This document shows positions 1-5,689 of a stretch of DNA of 7,741 bases, piece by piece; positions within the stretch are counted from its first letter, which is position 1; the number at the start of each line of letters is the position of its first letter. The translations under genes were made by a program, and so were the position numbers. The notes under the pieces were generated by a model. It was not told the DNA's origin and made no database searches. It saw only the letters and a program-made list of their open reading frames with translations. Source of the stretch: Deltaproteobacteria bacterium (lineage in GTDB: Bacteria; Desulfobacterota; Dissulfuribacteria; Dissulfuribacterales; UBA3076); NCBI GenBank assembly GCA_030605675.1, contig JAUWHV010000126.1, positions 1 to 7,741 of the forward strand, written 5' to 3'.

Positions 1-2
1 AA

Positions 3-179
3 TATTCCCGGCTTGTTAATGAAAGAGAGGCAGCGATGACTATCTGTAATGTTTTGGCTCTTCGGTACAGTGATTGTGAGAAGGAAATTGATCGGACTTC
101 AGACCCCATAGAAATAAAAAAGCTTGAGGATGAATTAAAAATTCTGGAAAAAATCATGAAGTTTAAGAGATGTATGTAA
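3..179 (+). CDS. C-terminal end of an unrecognised protein, or a 47-residue small protein
   Basis: The frame is open from the window edge to a TAA stop at 177-179, giving 58 codons. It may be the tail of a longer gene entering from the left. It could also be complete, because an ATG at 36 is preceded by a GAGAGG purine run five bases away and would give 47 residues. The last third (IKKLEDELKILEKIMKFK) is charged and has heptad-like leucines and isoleucines, so it probably forms a short amphipathic or coiled-coil helix. I do not recognise a family and propose no function. It converges on the CHASE2 cyclase, 80 bp away, and no convincing terminator separates them. Confidence 0.4.
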   Translation, partial: YSRLVNEREAAMTICNVLALRYSDCEKEIDRTSDPIEIKKLEDELKILEKIMKFKRCM

Positions 180-259
180 AGGAAAGTTTGGCCTCCTTCA
201 CGACAAGTCAAAAGTAGTTTACACTTTGTTGATCTTGTATTTTGGCAGTGAAATTTTTT

Positions 260-2509
260 CTATTTTTTTTCAAGAGAGACCAATCCATCCCACGTCTCCC
301 CAGGCGGATTCTCTCTATACTTCTCACATAATTCCAGATAAAAAAACGAAGGTCCGTCTTTGCTATGGATTTCCATTGACTTATTAAATCCTTTGATTGC
401 CTCTTCCCAGGACTGCCTTCTGAAGGCATTCAGGGCTATGCTAAAAATCTCGCAAAGACCTCTTTGTTGTTTACTGGATTCTTCTATACGGCATATTAAT
501 TCGTATACCACAACAGGTTTTGATTTCCCAACCAAAAGGAACTTCCCAAGCTCTCTTGTCAGTAAACCATCAAGTTGATACAGCACCTCTTCCGATAACA
601 CTATTCGTGTACCCAGATATTTATTCAGGCCCTCTACCCTTGATGCCGTATTGACGATGTCTCCGATTGGAGTGTACTCATAATGGTTAATTGCACCAAT
701 ATTACCAAGCAACATGTACCCGGAGTGTAAACCGATGCGAGTTGGAAGCTTCAAATTATCGTGAGACTGATTGAACCTTTGCACTGCTCCGGCAATATCA
801 AGTGCTGTGAGGCAGGCCTGAGTCCTGAGAGCAGAATCAGGCTGTGCCGTGGCCCATATTGCCAACATAGAATCTCCGACAACGTCTGATACTACTCCTC
901 CGTGCAGCTTTACCGGCTCAAATAAAGCCTCCCAATATTTATTCATAAAACTGCTTAGTTCTTTGGGCTCCATGTTTTCCGATAAAGCGGTATATTTTTC
1001 AGCGTCTGTAAACAAACAAGTCCCATAGACCATGTGGCTACTTGATTTGATATATGCCATGTTTTTCGCTAACTGGTCCACAACCTTGTCGGGCAAGTAA
1101 TGTCCAAAGGCCTTTCTGATATTTTGACGTTCCTTGTTCACCTCAAAATATTTCCATAAGACAGTGCCGAAGTAAGCTACAGGCGCCTGGAAAAACAAAG
1201 GGATAACCAGCGGATACCAGCTTCCGGTGTACTTGAATTGATAATGGGCAGCAGCCAGATAAAGTAAGCTCAGGCCGGTCACACTGAATGCAGCAATGGC
1301 AGCGGGTAAGAAGAGACACACAAGCCCAAGCACTACTCCCCAGATGAAAATAAAGGCAAGATGCGCACGAAAATCGAGTGGCTGAACAGACATATCCTCT
1401 AACAGGTTTGCAAAGGCACTGGCTGCTATTTCAACGCCACTGATATCTAATCCGCTTGCCTGAGAAAAAACTGTATGGAAACCGTCTTTCTGTTCCGGCC
1501 ATAAGCGCCTTGAAAGTCCAACAAATACAGCCCTGCCGTCAAGATCAAGTTGTTCTTGATATGTGGTCGAATTATCCCCGTGTTGCAGTAATTGATGATA
1601 GGAAATAGTTGTAACCGTGCCGGGAGGACCATAAAAATTCAGGTAATGACTTATGTCGCCTTGATACATCCTTATAAGTGATTTAAGGACCTGCCTCCTC
1701 TTTATGTCTACAGATAATGAACTTGAATTCTGAAGCTCGTCCAGCATTTTCTCTGCGATCAACGGGTTCTTCTTAAAGATATCTCTCAGAACACGGATAA
1801 GGTTTTCTACACCTTTTGACTTAATTATAAAGTCTTTGTTATGAGGCAGTCTATCTGCTTGAGATGGACTGACTCTTCCCAGCAAACGGATAAACTCATC
1901 GTACACATCTAACGCAAAAAACTGGAAAACCACGACCGGCAGAGTCGGCGCATCTCCGGCGCCTGTCTTGAACATCCAGTACTGGCTTAACTTGACAGGT
2001 ACTTTAGGTAATGGAAAAGGTGCCGAGGCAACCGCAGATCCTGCAAGAGAAGGGATCGGTGGCACCAGTCTCTCTATATCCAAGTCTCCTGTATGCCGCC
2101 CCTCTTTATCAGTTAAAGAAATCTTCTCTTTTTTAAGGTATTCACATAGAATAACATTGCCTGCATTCTTGATCGCTTCGGCAAATAAATTGTCATGCTC
2201 AGGAGAGCGGGGTTGGTCGAAAGTCATGTCAAAGGCAATTACTGCAGCGCCTTTCCTGACCAGATTTTCAATCAGCCGGGCATGAAGAGAACGAGGCCAT
2301 TTATCAGGCCTTATCGGCAGATTTAAATTATCAGCAGAGACCTTATCCACAGTCACTACTACTACTTCAGAAGGGGCTTCCCTCACCCCCCTCAGCTTGA
2401 ACAATAAATCCAGGCCGATGTTTTCCTCCAGATCAAGACCGCAAGGAAACAGGGTTGCCGCCACCCCTAACAAGCCAATCAGCAAACCCACGATTAATGC
2501 CTTAGACAA
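260..2509 (-). CDS. CHASE2-domain class III adenylate/guanylate cyclase, membrane-bound
   Basis: Probable signal-transducing cyclase making cAMP (or cGMP) from ATP (or GTP). A first membrane helix (about residues 4-22) is followed by a large extracytoplasmic CHASE2 sensor region (about 25-370). Three closely spaced membrane helices (about 382-452) come next, then a cytoplasmic class III cyclase domain (about 495-672). Both metal-binding aspartates are visible: D502 in LFTDAEKYTALSE and D546 in VVGDSMLAIW. The transition-state pair N620 and R624 lies in YTPIGDIVNTASR. T613 occupies the purine-selecting position that is Asp or Thr in adenylate cyclases. The partner position, usually Lys, is D542 here. 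Residues 680-749 form a TPR-like tail ending in a PPGETWDG motif seen behind many CHASE2 cyclases. The start is TTG, with AAGGA nine bases upstream, and no in-frame ATG lies near the first membrane helix. The CHASE2 ligand cannot be read from sequence. Confidence 0.93.
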   Translation of the reverse strand: MSKALIVGLLIGLLGVAATLFPCGLDLEENIGLDLLFKLRGVREAPSEVVVVTVDKVSADNLNLPIRPDKWPRSLHARLIENLVRKGAAVIAFDMTFDQPRSPEHDNLFAEAIKNAGNVILCEYLKKEKISLTDKEGRHTGDLDIERLVPPIPSLAGSAVASAPFPLPKVPVKLSQYWMFKTGAGDAPTLPVVVFQFFALDVYDEFIRLLGRVSPSQADRLPHNKDFIIKSKGVENLIRVLRDIFKKNPLIAEKMLDELQNSSSLSVDIKRRQVLKSLIRMYQGDISHYLNFYGPPGTVTTISYHQLLQHGDNSTTYQEQLDLDGRAVFVGLSRRLWPEQKDGFHTVFSQASGLDISGVEIAASAFANLLEDMSVQPLDFRAHLAFIFIWGVVLGLVCLFLPAAIAAFSVTGLSLLYLAAAHYQFKYTGSWYPLVIPLFFQAPVAYFGTVLWKYFEVNKERQNIRKAFGHYLPDKVVDQLAKNMAYIKSSSHMVYGTCLFTDAEKYTALSENMEPKELSSFMNKYWEALFEPVKLHGGVVSDVVGDSMLAIWATAQPDSALRTQACLTALDIAGAVQRFNQSHDNLKLPTRIGLHSGYMLLGNIGAINHYEYTPIGDIVNTASRVEGLNKYLGTRIVLSEEVLYQLDGLLTRELGKFLLVGKSKPVVVYELICRIEESSKQQRGLCEIFSIALNAFRRQSWEEAIKGFNKSMEIHSKDGPSFFYLELCEKYRENPPGETWDGLVSLEKK

Positions 2510-2518
2510 GACGTGACA

Positions 2519-2523
2519 TCCTT
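2519..2523 (-). promoter_or_regulatory. Ribosome binding site of the CHASE2 cyclase
   Basis: On the minus strand AAGGA lies nine bases before the TTG at 2507-2509. It supports this non-ATG start. An ATG at 2517-2519 is out of frame and meets a stop after five codons. Confidence 0.5.
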
Positions 2524-2531
2524 TTTATACC

Positions 2532-2549
2532 TAAACCGGATAAACCGGA
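2532..2549. repeat. Tandem direct repeat, 2 x 9 bp
   Basis: TAAACCGGA occurs twice in perfect tandem (2532-2540 and 2541-2549), directly upstream of the cyclase ribosome binding site. Each copy holds an ACCGG core. It might be an operator or a remnant of the neighbouring repeat cluster; the sequence does not decide. Confidence 0.6.
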
Positions 2550-2551
2550 AC

Positions 2552-2674
2552 AGTGCCTAAAGTGAACTAAAGTTTGAAGTGCCTAAAGTTAAGGTATCGC
2601 TTCGCTCGATCTTATATTAACCGCGCTGAAAGCGCGCACCACAACTTTAGGCACTTTAGCTCACTTTAGGCACT
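2552..2674. repeat. Large imperfect inverted repeat with nested hairpin
   Basis: Four copies of the decamer GTGCCTAAAG occur, two forward (2553 and 2579) and two inverted (2645-2654 and 2665-2674). The outer arms AGTGCCTAAAGTGA (2552-2565) and TCACTTTAGGCACT (2661-2674) are perfectly complementary over 14 bp. So are the inner arms at 2577-2590 and 2643-2656. The spacer contains a second hairpin, CGCGCT-GAA-AGCGCG (2622-2636). Transcribed, the unit could fold into a long two-tier stem. It sits between two same-strand genes. Possible roles are a terminator for the activator transcript, a processing or attenuation structure, or a dispersed REP- or MITE-like element. It has no classical U-tract. 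Confidence 0.75.
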
Positions 2675-2715
2675 TTAAACTCAGTTAACACGAAAATAAT
2701 TATTAAGGTACTAAA

Positions 2716-2740
2716 CGCTAATGGCTAACAGCTAATCGCT
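2716..2740. repeat. TAGC-rich repeat, copy downstream of the sigma-54 activator
   Basis: This short run built of GCTAA/AGCTAA units starts six bases beyond the activator stop codon. Its core ATGGCTAACAGCTAAT matches, with two mismatches, the reverse complement of 4375-4408 on the other side of the same gene. The two copies therefore form an inverted pair around the gene. Confidence 0.55.
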
Positions 2741-2745
2741 CAATT

Positions 2746-4305
2746 CTATAGATTGATGTTGTAACGGGCAATCTTGTTGAGCAGGCCCTGTCGTGTCAAA
2801 CCAAGCACCCGCGCTGCCTGAGAACGGTTACCGCGTGTCCTCTGTAGAGTTTCAAGGACGATTCGCTGCTCGATTCGCTCGGTCACTTCCTTTAGTGTCC
2901 CATCAGTCTCCTGTATTAAAATACCCTTTTCCGATAAGGCGTTAGTTTTCTCTGAAAGGTGCTCTTCACTGATCTCCCGCTCCTTTCCTGCCAGGGTCAC
3001 GGCCCTCTCGATCTCGTTCTCAAGCTCTCGCACATTGCCTGGCCAGTCAAACTGTGAGAGAAGATCCATTGCATGGGGCGTTAATCGAGCAGCAGGCCTT
3101 TTTAGCTTCTTGGCAAACTTTTTTAGAAAGTGAGCAGCTAACAGGGGAATATCCTCTCTTCTTTCCCGTAGAGGTGGAAGCGTGACCGGGAATACACTGA
3201 CACGATAATAAAGATCCTCGCGGAAGTTTCCCTTTTTGACCTCTTCTTCAAGGTTGCGATTCGTGGAAGCAATAAGCCGTACATTTATATGGATTTGCCG
3301 GCTGCCGCCAACCGGCCTGAGTTGCCCTTCCTGAAGGACCCTGAGCAGTTTGACCTGCATGGCAGATGACATTTCTCCAATCTCATCAAGAAAGACAGTC
3401 CCTCCGTCAGCCTGCTCAAAAAGCCCCTTCTTGTCTGCAATAGCACCTGTGAAGGAGCCCTTTACATGACCAAAAAGCTCGCTTTCCAAAAGGTTCTCGG
3501 ATAGTGCGCCGCAATTCTCCACTACAAAGGGCTTGTCCTTTAATGGGCCACTATAATGAATGACCCTGGCAATAAGTTCTTTCCCGGTTCCTGTCTCTCC
3601 CTGGATCAGCACAGAGGTTGTTGTGTCTATAACCTTGTCCAGAAGGCTAAAAACCCGGCGCATTGCAGGGCTTGAGCCAATGACCCCCTGGAGGTTGAAA
3701 AGGTCCTGCACATCCGACTTGAGCATACGATTCTCCTGCTCAAGAGAGCTGGCATATTGCTTGAGTTCCCCATAAAGCCTTGCATTCTCAATAGAGATGG
3801 CAATCGTTCCTGAAAGGATTTCCAGCAACCTTGCTTCCTTATCTGTGAATTCTCCTTCAAGCTTGTTTAATGTATAGAGGACCCCCAACAGCCCCTTACG
3901 AGTTCGCAATGGTATGCAGATCATGGACTTGGTGACAAAGTCTTCCTTGTGGTTGAGCCCTTTATAGAATCGGTCATCCTTGGAGACATCAGGAATGATG
4001 ACCGGCCGATTCTCCCGCAACACCCAGCCGGCTACTCCGAGATGATCAGGAAACCGCATCTTTTGCATCCTCACATAATCTCTATCTTTTTCCTCTTCCA
4101 CGGTCCGGATGAAATAGAACTCGTTCCGGTCCGCATCATGGAGAGCTATGGATGCGCCTTCTATATGAAAAACGGCTTTGATCTTGGCCATGATACTCCG
4201 GAGCATCTCATCCAGATCACGTATGGCATGAATCGATGTAGATGCCTCATATAATAGACTGAGATCTTCCTTTGTGAACGAGTCCTCTTGCCTTATTTCT
4301 TCCAT
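2746..4305 (-). CDS. GAF-domain sigma-54-dependent transcriptional activator (bacterial enhancer-binding protein)
   Basis: Activates sigma-54 RNA polymerase by ATP hydrolysis from upstream DNA sites. Numbering from the chosen ATG: an N-terminal GAF ligand-sensing domain (about 20-175), a short helical linker (about 178-205), an AAA+ domain (about 208-432) and a C-terminal Fis-type helix-turn-helix (about 492-517). Visible motifs are Walker A GETGTGKE (236-243), sigma-54 contact loop GSFTGA (283-288), Walker B FLDEIGE (from 305), the arginine segment REDLYYRV (362-369) and sensor II GNVREL (423-428). The contact loop is a Ser variant of the usual GAFTGA. No receiver domain is present, so control is by ligand binding to GAF and not by phosphorylation. 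I chose the ATG at 4305 because GGAGAG lies five bases upstream; a GTG at 4368 would extend it by 21 residues but lacks a ribosome site. The divergent sigma-54 promoter at 4706 is a likely target. Confidence 0.95.
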   Translation of the reverse strand: MEEIRQEDSFTKEDLSLLYEASTSIHAIRDLDEMLRSIMAKIKAVFHIEGASIALHDADRNEFYFIRTVEEEKDRDYVRMQKMRFPDHLGVAGWVLRENRPVIIPDVSKDDRFYKGLNHKEDFVTKSMICIPLRTRKGLLGVLYTLNKLEGEFTDKEARLLEILSGTIAISIENARLYGELKQYASSLEQENRMLKSDVQDLFNLQGVIGSSPAMRRVFSLLDKVIDTTTSVLIQGETGTGKELIARVIHYSGPLKDKPFVVENCGALSENLLESELFGHVKGSFTGAIADKKGLFEQADGGTVFLDEIGEMSSAMQVKLLRVLQEGQLRPVGGSRQIHINVRLIASTNRNLEEEVKKGNFREDLYYRVSVFPVTLPPLRERREDIPLLAAHFLKKFAKKLKRPAARLTPHAMDLLSQFDWPGNVRELENEIERAVTLAGKEREISEEHLSEKTNALSEKGILIQETDGTLKEVTERIEQRIVLETLQRTRGNRSQAARVLGLTRQGLLNKIARYNINL

Positions 4306-4310
4306 CCGGT

Positions 4311-4316
4311 CTCTCC
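4311..4316 (-). promoter_or_regulatory. Ribosome binding site fixing the activator start
   Basis: GGAGAG on the minus strand lies five bases before the ATG at 4303-4305. The competing in-frame GTG at 4368 has no comparable sequence. Confidence 0.6.
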
Positions 4317-4348
4317 AGTCAGTTGTAAACAAAGAAGGTCCATCGCGG

Positions 4349-4377
4349 ATTATACTGGGATAATCCACTCGAACAGC
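4349..4377 (-). promoter_or_regulatory. Candidate sigma-70 promoter of the sigma-54 activator
   Basis: A perfect TATAAT lies at 4349-4354 on the minus strand. At 17 bp spacing the -35 position (4372-4377) reads GCTGTT, a poor match, so the promoter may be weak or need help. The predicted transcript would begin near 4342, about 37 bases before the ATG at 4305. That placement rules out the upstream GTG start. The -35 position overlaps the TAGC-rich repeat. Confidence 0.45.
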
Positions 4378-4408
4378 TATTAGCGCTTAGCTGTTAGCTG
4401 CTAGCCAT
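4375..4408. repeat. TAGC-rich repeat, copy upstream of the sigma-54 activator
   Basis: Several TTAGC/GCTAA units are packed into 34 bp (TAGCG, TTAGCTG, TTAGCTG, CTAGCC). The reverse complement begins ATGGCTAGCAGCTAAC, matching the copy at 2721-2736 except for two bases. The segment is partly self-complementary. It overlaps the -35 position of the activator's candidate promoter, so it could influence expression or be a mobile intergenic repeat. Confidence 0.55.
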
Positions 4409-4616
4409 CTATTTGAAAACCACAAACTAACGGCTTGTAGCAGCAACACATCTGGTCCATGGCAGTGAATCTGCGGAATCTTCCCACTAATCCGCGATGA
4501 GCCATAAGGAACCAATACTCTTAGAAAAACAGAGTGTCAACTGAATTTACACTAAATCTCTTAAAATGTATATCAGCTTGACAAAAGGCATGGCTCTTTC
4601 TTCATTTTTGAACGTA

Positions 4617-4626
4617 CCTCTAGAGG
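4617..4626. promoter_or_regulatory. 10 bp perfect palindrome, candidate enhancer site
   Basis: CCTCTAGAGG is its own reverse complement. Its centre is about 85 bp upstream of the -24 element, a typical distance for binding of a Fis-type activator dimer. Assignment to the neighbouring activator is inference. Confidence 0.3.
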
Positions 4627-4660
4627 CAAACGGAAATTAAATTATGTCAGTAAATCCGTA

Positions 4661-4670
4661 AGTTATAACT
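4661..4670. promoter_or_regulatory. 10 bp perfect palindrome, candidate regulatory site
   Basis: AGTTATAACT is its own reverse complement. Its centre is 44 bp downstream of the palindrome at 4617-4626, about four helical turns, and about 40 bp upstream of the -24 element. The two palindromes differ in sequence, so they need not bind the same protein. An AT-rich palindrome of this length can arise by chance. Confidence 0.22.
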
Positions 4671-4705
4671 ATTGCTCCTCAACATCTCTCCTCCTTTCTC
4701 CGGTC

Positions 4706-4720
4706 TGGCACAATATTCGC
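4706..4720 (+). promoter_or_regulatory. Sigma-54 (-24/-12) promoter of the 85-residue gene
   Basis: TGGCACAATATTCGC has a perfect -24 hexamer TGGCAC and the invariant GG and GC separated by exactly ten bases. The -12 box is TCGC where the consensus is TTGC. The preceding base is C, as preferred. Transcription would start near 4732, leaving a leader of about 42 bases. The divergent neighbour encodes a sigma-54 activator, which raises the likelihood that the site is real. Confidence 0.72.
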
Positions 4721-4753
4721 CTAATACCATTTTCAGTAAAACAAAAACAGAAA

Positions 4754-4764
4754 GGGGAGGTGAT
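4754..4764 (+). promoter_or_regulatory. Very strong ribosome binding site
   Basis: GGGGAGGTGAT contains nine contiguous bases (GGAGGTGAT) complementary to the usual 3' end of 16S rRNA. It lies nine bases before the ATG at 4774. This is far stronger than any other site in the window and implies high translation of the small protein. Confidence 0.75.
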
Positions 4765-4773
4765 TAAAGTCAA

Positions 4774-5031
4774 ATGTTTGTCAACTGCGATCAAGCCCTT
4801 GAAATAGCCAGGGCGCAGATAAAGCAACCCGAAGTTCAGCGAAATCTCGCGAATCCCTCTTGGAGTGATGCCTCCTTGGGGCAGCCGGTTTTAGTAGAGG
4901 ATGTATTTAAAGCCCCATCTTATTGGATTGTTCCACTTCTGATTCAGGAGCAGGTAGCTGGATTTGTGAGGATACTGGGAACTGGTAAAATAACTGCCAT
5001 CGGAACTTTTGTAGAAATCCGAAACAGCTAA
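4774..5031 (+). CDS. 85-residue soluble protein of unknown function, probably sigma-54 controlled
   Basis: I do not recognise a family with confidence. The protein has no signal peptide or membrane helix. Residues 4-24 look helical. From about residue 37 come alternating hydrophobic strands, with PSYWIVPL, VAGFVRIL and GKITAIGTF. This helix-then-strands layout, the YWIVPL strand and the TGKI turn loosely resemble PepSY-type small domains; that is inference. Evidence that it is a real gene is strong: a sigma-54 promoter, a near-perfect ribosome binding site and good codon structure. It is transcribed divergently from the sigma-54 activator and is probably its target. It is monocistronic here, because the next gene is convergent. 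Its TAA stop is the first triplet of a dispersed 49 bp repeat, so the C-terminus could have been shortened by that repeat. Confidence 0.8.
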   Translation: MFVNCDQALEIARAQIKQPEVQRNLANPSWSDASLGQPVLVEDVFKAPSYWIVPLLIQEQVAGFVRILGTGKITAIGTFVEIRNS

Positions 5032-5077
5032 GGACCCGTAAAGGAATAAGTCATTGGAATTCGCGCTCAGATTTAGG
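5029..5077. repeat. Dispersed 49 bp repeat, copy 1
   Basis: It begins TAAGGACCCGTAAAGGAATAA and is related (roughly three quarters identical with small gaps, by eye) to 7463-7511 in the same orientation. The first 20 bases differ at one position. Its first triplet is the stop codon of the 85-residue gene, and its complement near the end (5073-5075) is the stop of tsaE. The repeat therefore fills the whole convergent junction. No clear hairpin is visible. Confidence 0.7.
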
Positions 5078-5570
5078 GATGAAGCTTTAGAATATCAGAG
5101 GCTTTCATGCAGTCATCAAGCAGCAAAAGCCTTTGGCCCCAGATCCCGGTCTTGCCGGTCAGGCACACTTCCCTGCTTTGTTCATCAACAAAACCCAAGT
5201 CTATTTTAAGCGCCGTTTCTACCAACGGGTCCTTCAGGTATTCGGCCCATTCGATGATTACTACGTTTTCTCCATTGAGATAATCTTCAAGCCCGATCTC
5301 AGTGATGTCTGCATGCGGACCAAGCCGGTAAAGGTCTACATGAATCAAGGGCAGGCGACCGTTCAGGTGTTCGTGGATTATGGTAAAGGAAGGACTTGTC
5401 ACCTCCTTTTCCTCTATTCCAAGGCCAGAGGCTATTGCCTTGGTCAGACTTGTTTTTCCCGCTCCCAGATCCCCTGACAAAAGGAGGAGGTTCCCCGGTC
5501 CAAGCACCATTGACAGGCAATTTCCCAGGACATTAGTGGCCTCTATACCATTAAGTGTATACCGTAGCAT
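5073..5570 (-). CDS. tsaE: tRNA threonylcarbamoyladenosine (t6A) biosynthesis ATPase TsaE
   Basis: TsaE is the P-loop ATPase that works with TsaB, TsaC and TsaD to form t6A at position 37 of ANN-decoding tRNAs in the cytoplasm. From the chosen ATG the protein has 165 residues, close to the family norm. Walker A GDLGAGKT is at 33-40. The conserved switch segment TSPSFT (58-63) and DLYRL (79-83) follow, then EIGLEDYL (from 91) and the family hallmark VIIEWAEYL (104-112). An upstream ATG at 5627 would add 19 residues (GSAVPGLPL...) that do not resemble the family, and it lacks a ribosome site. The chosen start has only a weak GAAGG eleven or so bases away, and a GTG directly before it is equally possible. 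It lies 119 bp downstream of the 577-residue gene on the same strand, so co-transcription is possible. The usual partners tsaB and rimI are not in view. Confidence 0.95.
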   Translation of the reverse strand: MLRYTLNGIEATNVLGNCLSMVLGPGNLLLLSGDLGAGKTSLTKAIASGLGIEEKEVTSPSFTIIHEHLNGRLPLIHVDLYRLGPHADITEIGLEDYLNGENVVIIEWAEYLKDPLVETALKIDLGFVDEQSREVCLTGKTGIWGQRLLLLDDCMKASDILKLHP

Positions 5571-5689
5571 CACAGTATGAGCCTTCGCTGATGAGCACAA
5601 TGGCAACCCAGGCACAGCTGAACCCATATATCATGATACGTTTTCATTATGCCTTTAGATTAGCGCAGACTATTAGCAGTGTATTTTAC

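Larger units (their letters stand above)
4409..4705. other. Gene-free regulatory region between divergent activator and small gene
   Basis: No plausible coding frame is found here. It separates the sigma-54 activator from the divergent sigma-54 promoter, which is where enhancer sites for such activators normally lie. It holds two 10 bp perfect palindromes (listed separately). It also has short imperfect dyads such as GCGGA/TCCGC around 4474-4495, ACTCT/AGAGT and AGTGT/ACACT around 4517-4550. No RNA family is recognisable. Confidence 0.5.

Noticed and set aside
207..271. Hairpin AAAGT/ACTTT followed by a T-run as a terminator for the first ORF
   Set aside because: The stem is only five base pairs and the T-run begins more than 20 bases after it.
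1968..2285. 105-codon open frame on the plus strand
   Set aside because: It lies wholly antisense to the CHASE2 region of the cyclase, has no ribosome site and resembles no protein.
2524..2529. TATAAA on the minus strand as a -10 box for the cyclase gene
   Set aside because: The transcript would start inside or after the ribosome binding site, leaving no leader.
3949..4254. 101-codon open frame on the plus strand
   Set aside because: It is antisense to the GAF domain of the activator and is explained as a shadow of that gene.
4306..4368. GTG at 4368 as the start of the sigma-54 activator, adding 21 residues
   Set aside because: It has no ribosome site and lies upstream of the TATAAT at 4349-4354 and the predicted transcript start. 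The ATG at 4305 has GGAGAG five bases away.
4375..4408. Clustered TAGC units as a CRISPR array or tandem repeat array
   Set aside because: The units are too short and irregular, with no spacers of constant length.
4578..4606. TTGACA at 4578 as a sigma-70 -35 box for the small gene
   Set aside because: At 17 bp spacing the -10 position reads TTCATT, only three matches. The sigma-54 element nearer the gene is far better.
5571..5627. ATG at 5627 as the start of tsaE
   Set aside because: The extra 19 residues do not resemble TsaE N-termini and there is no ribosome site upstream.
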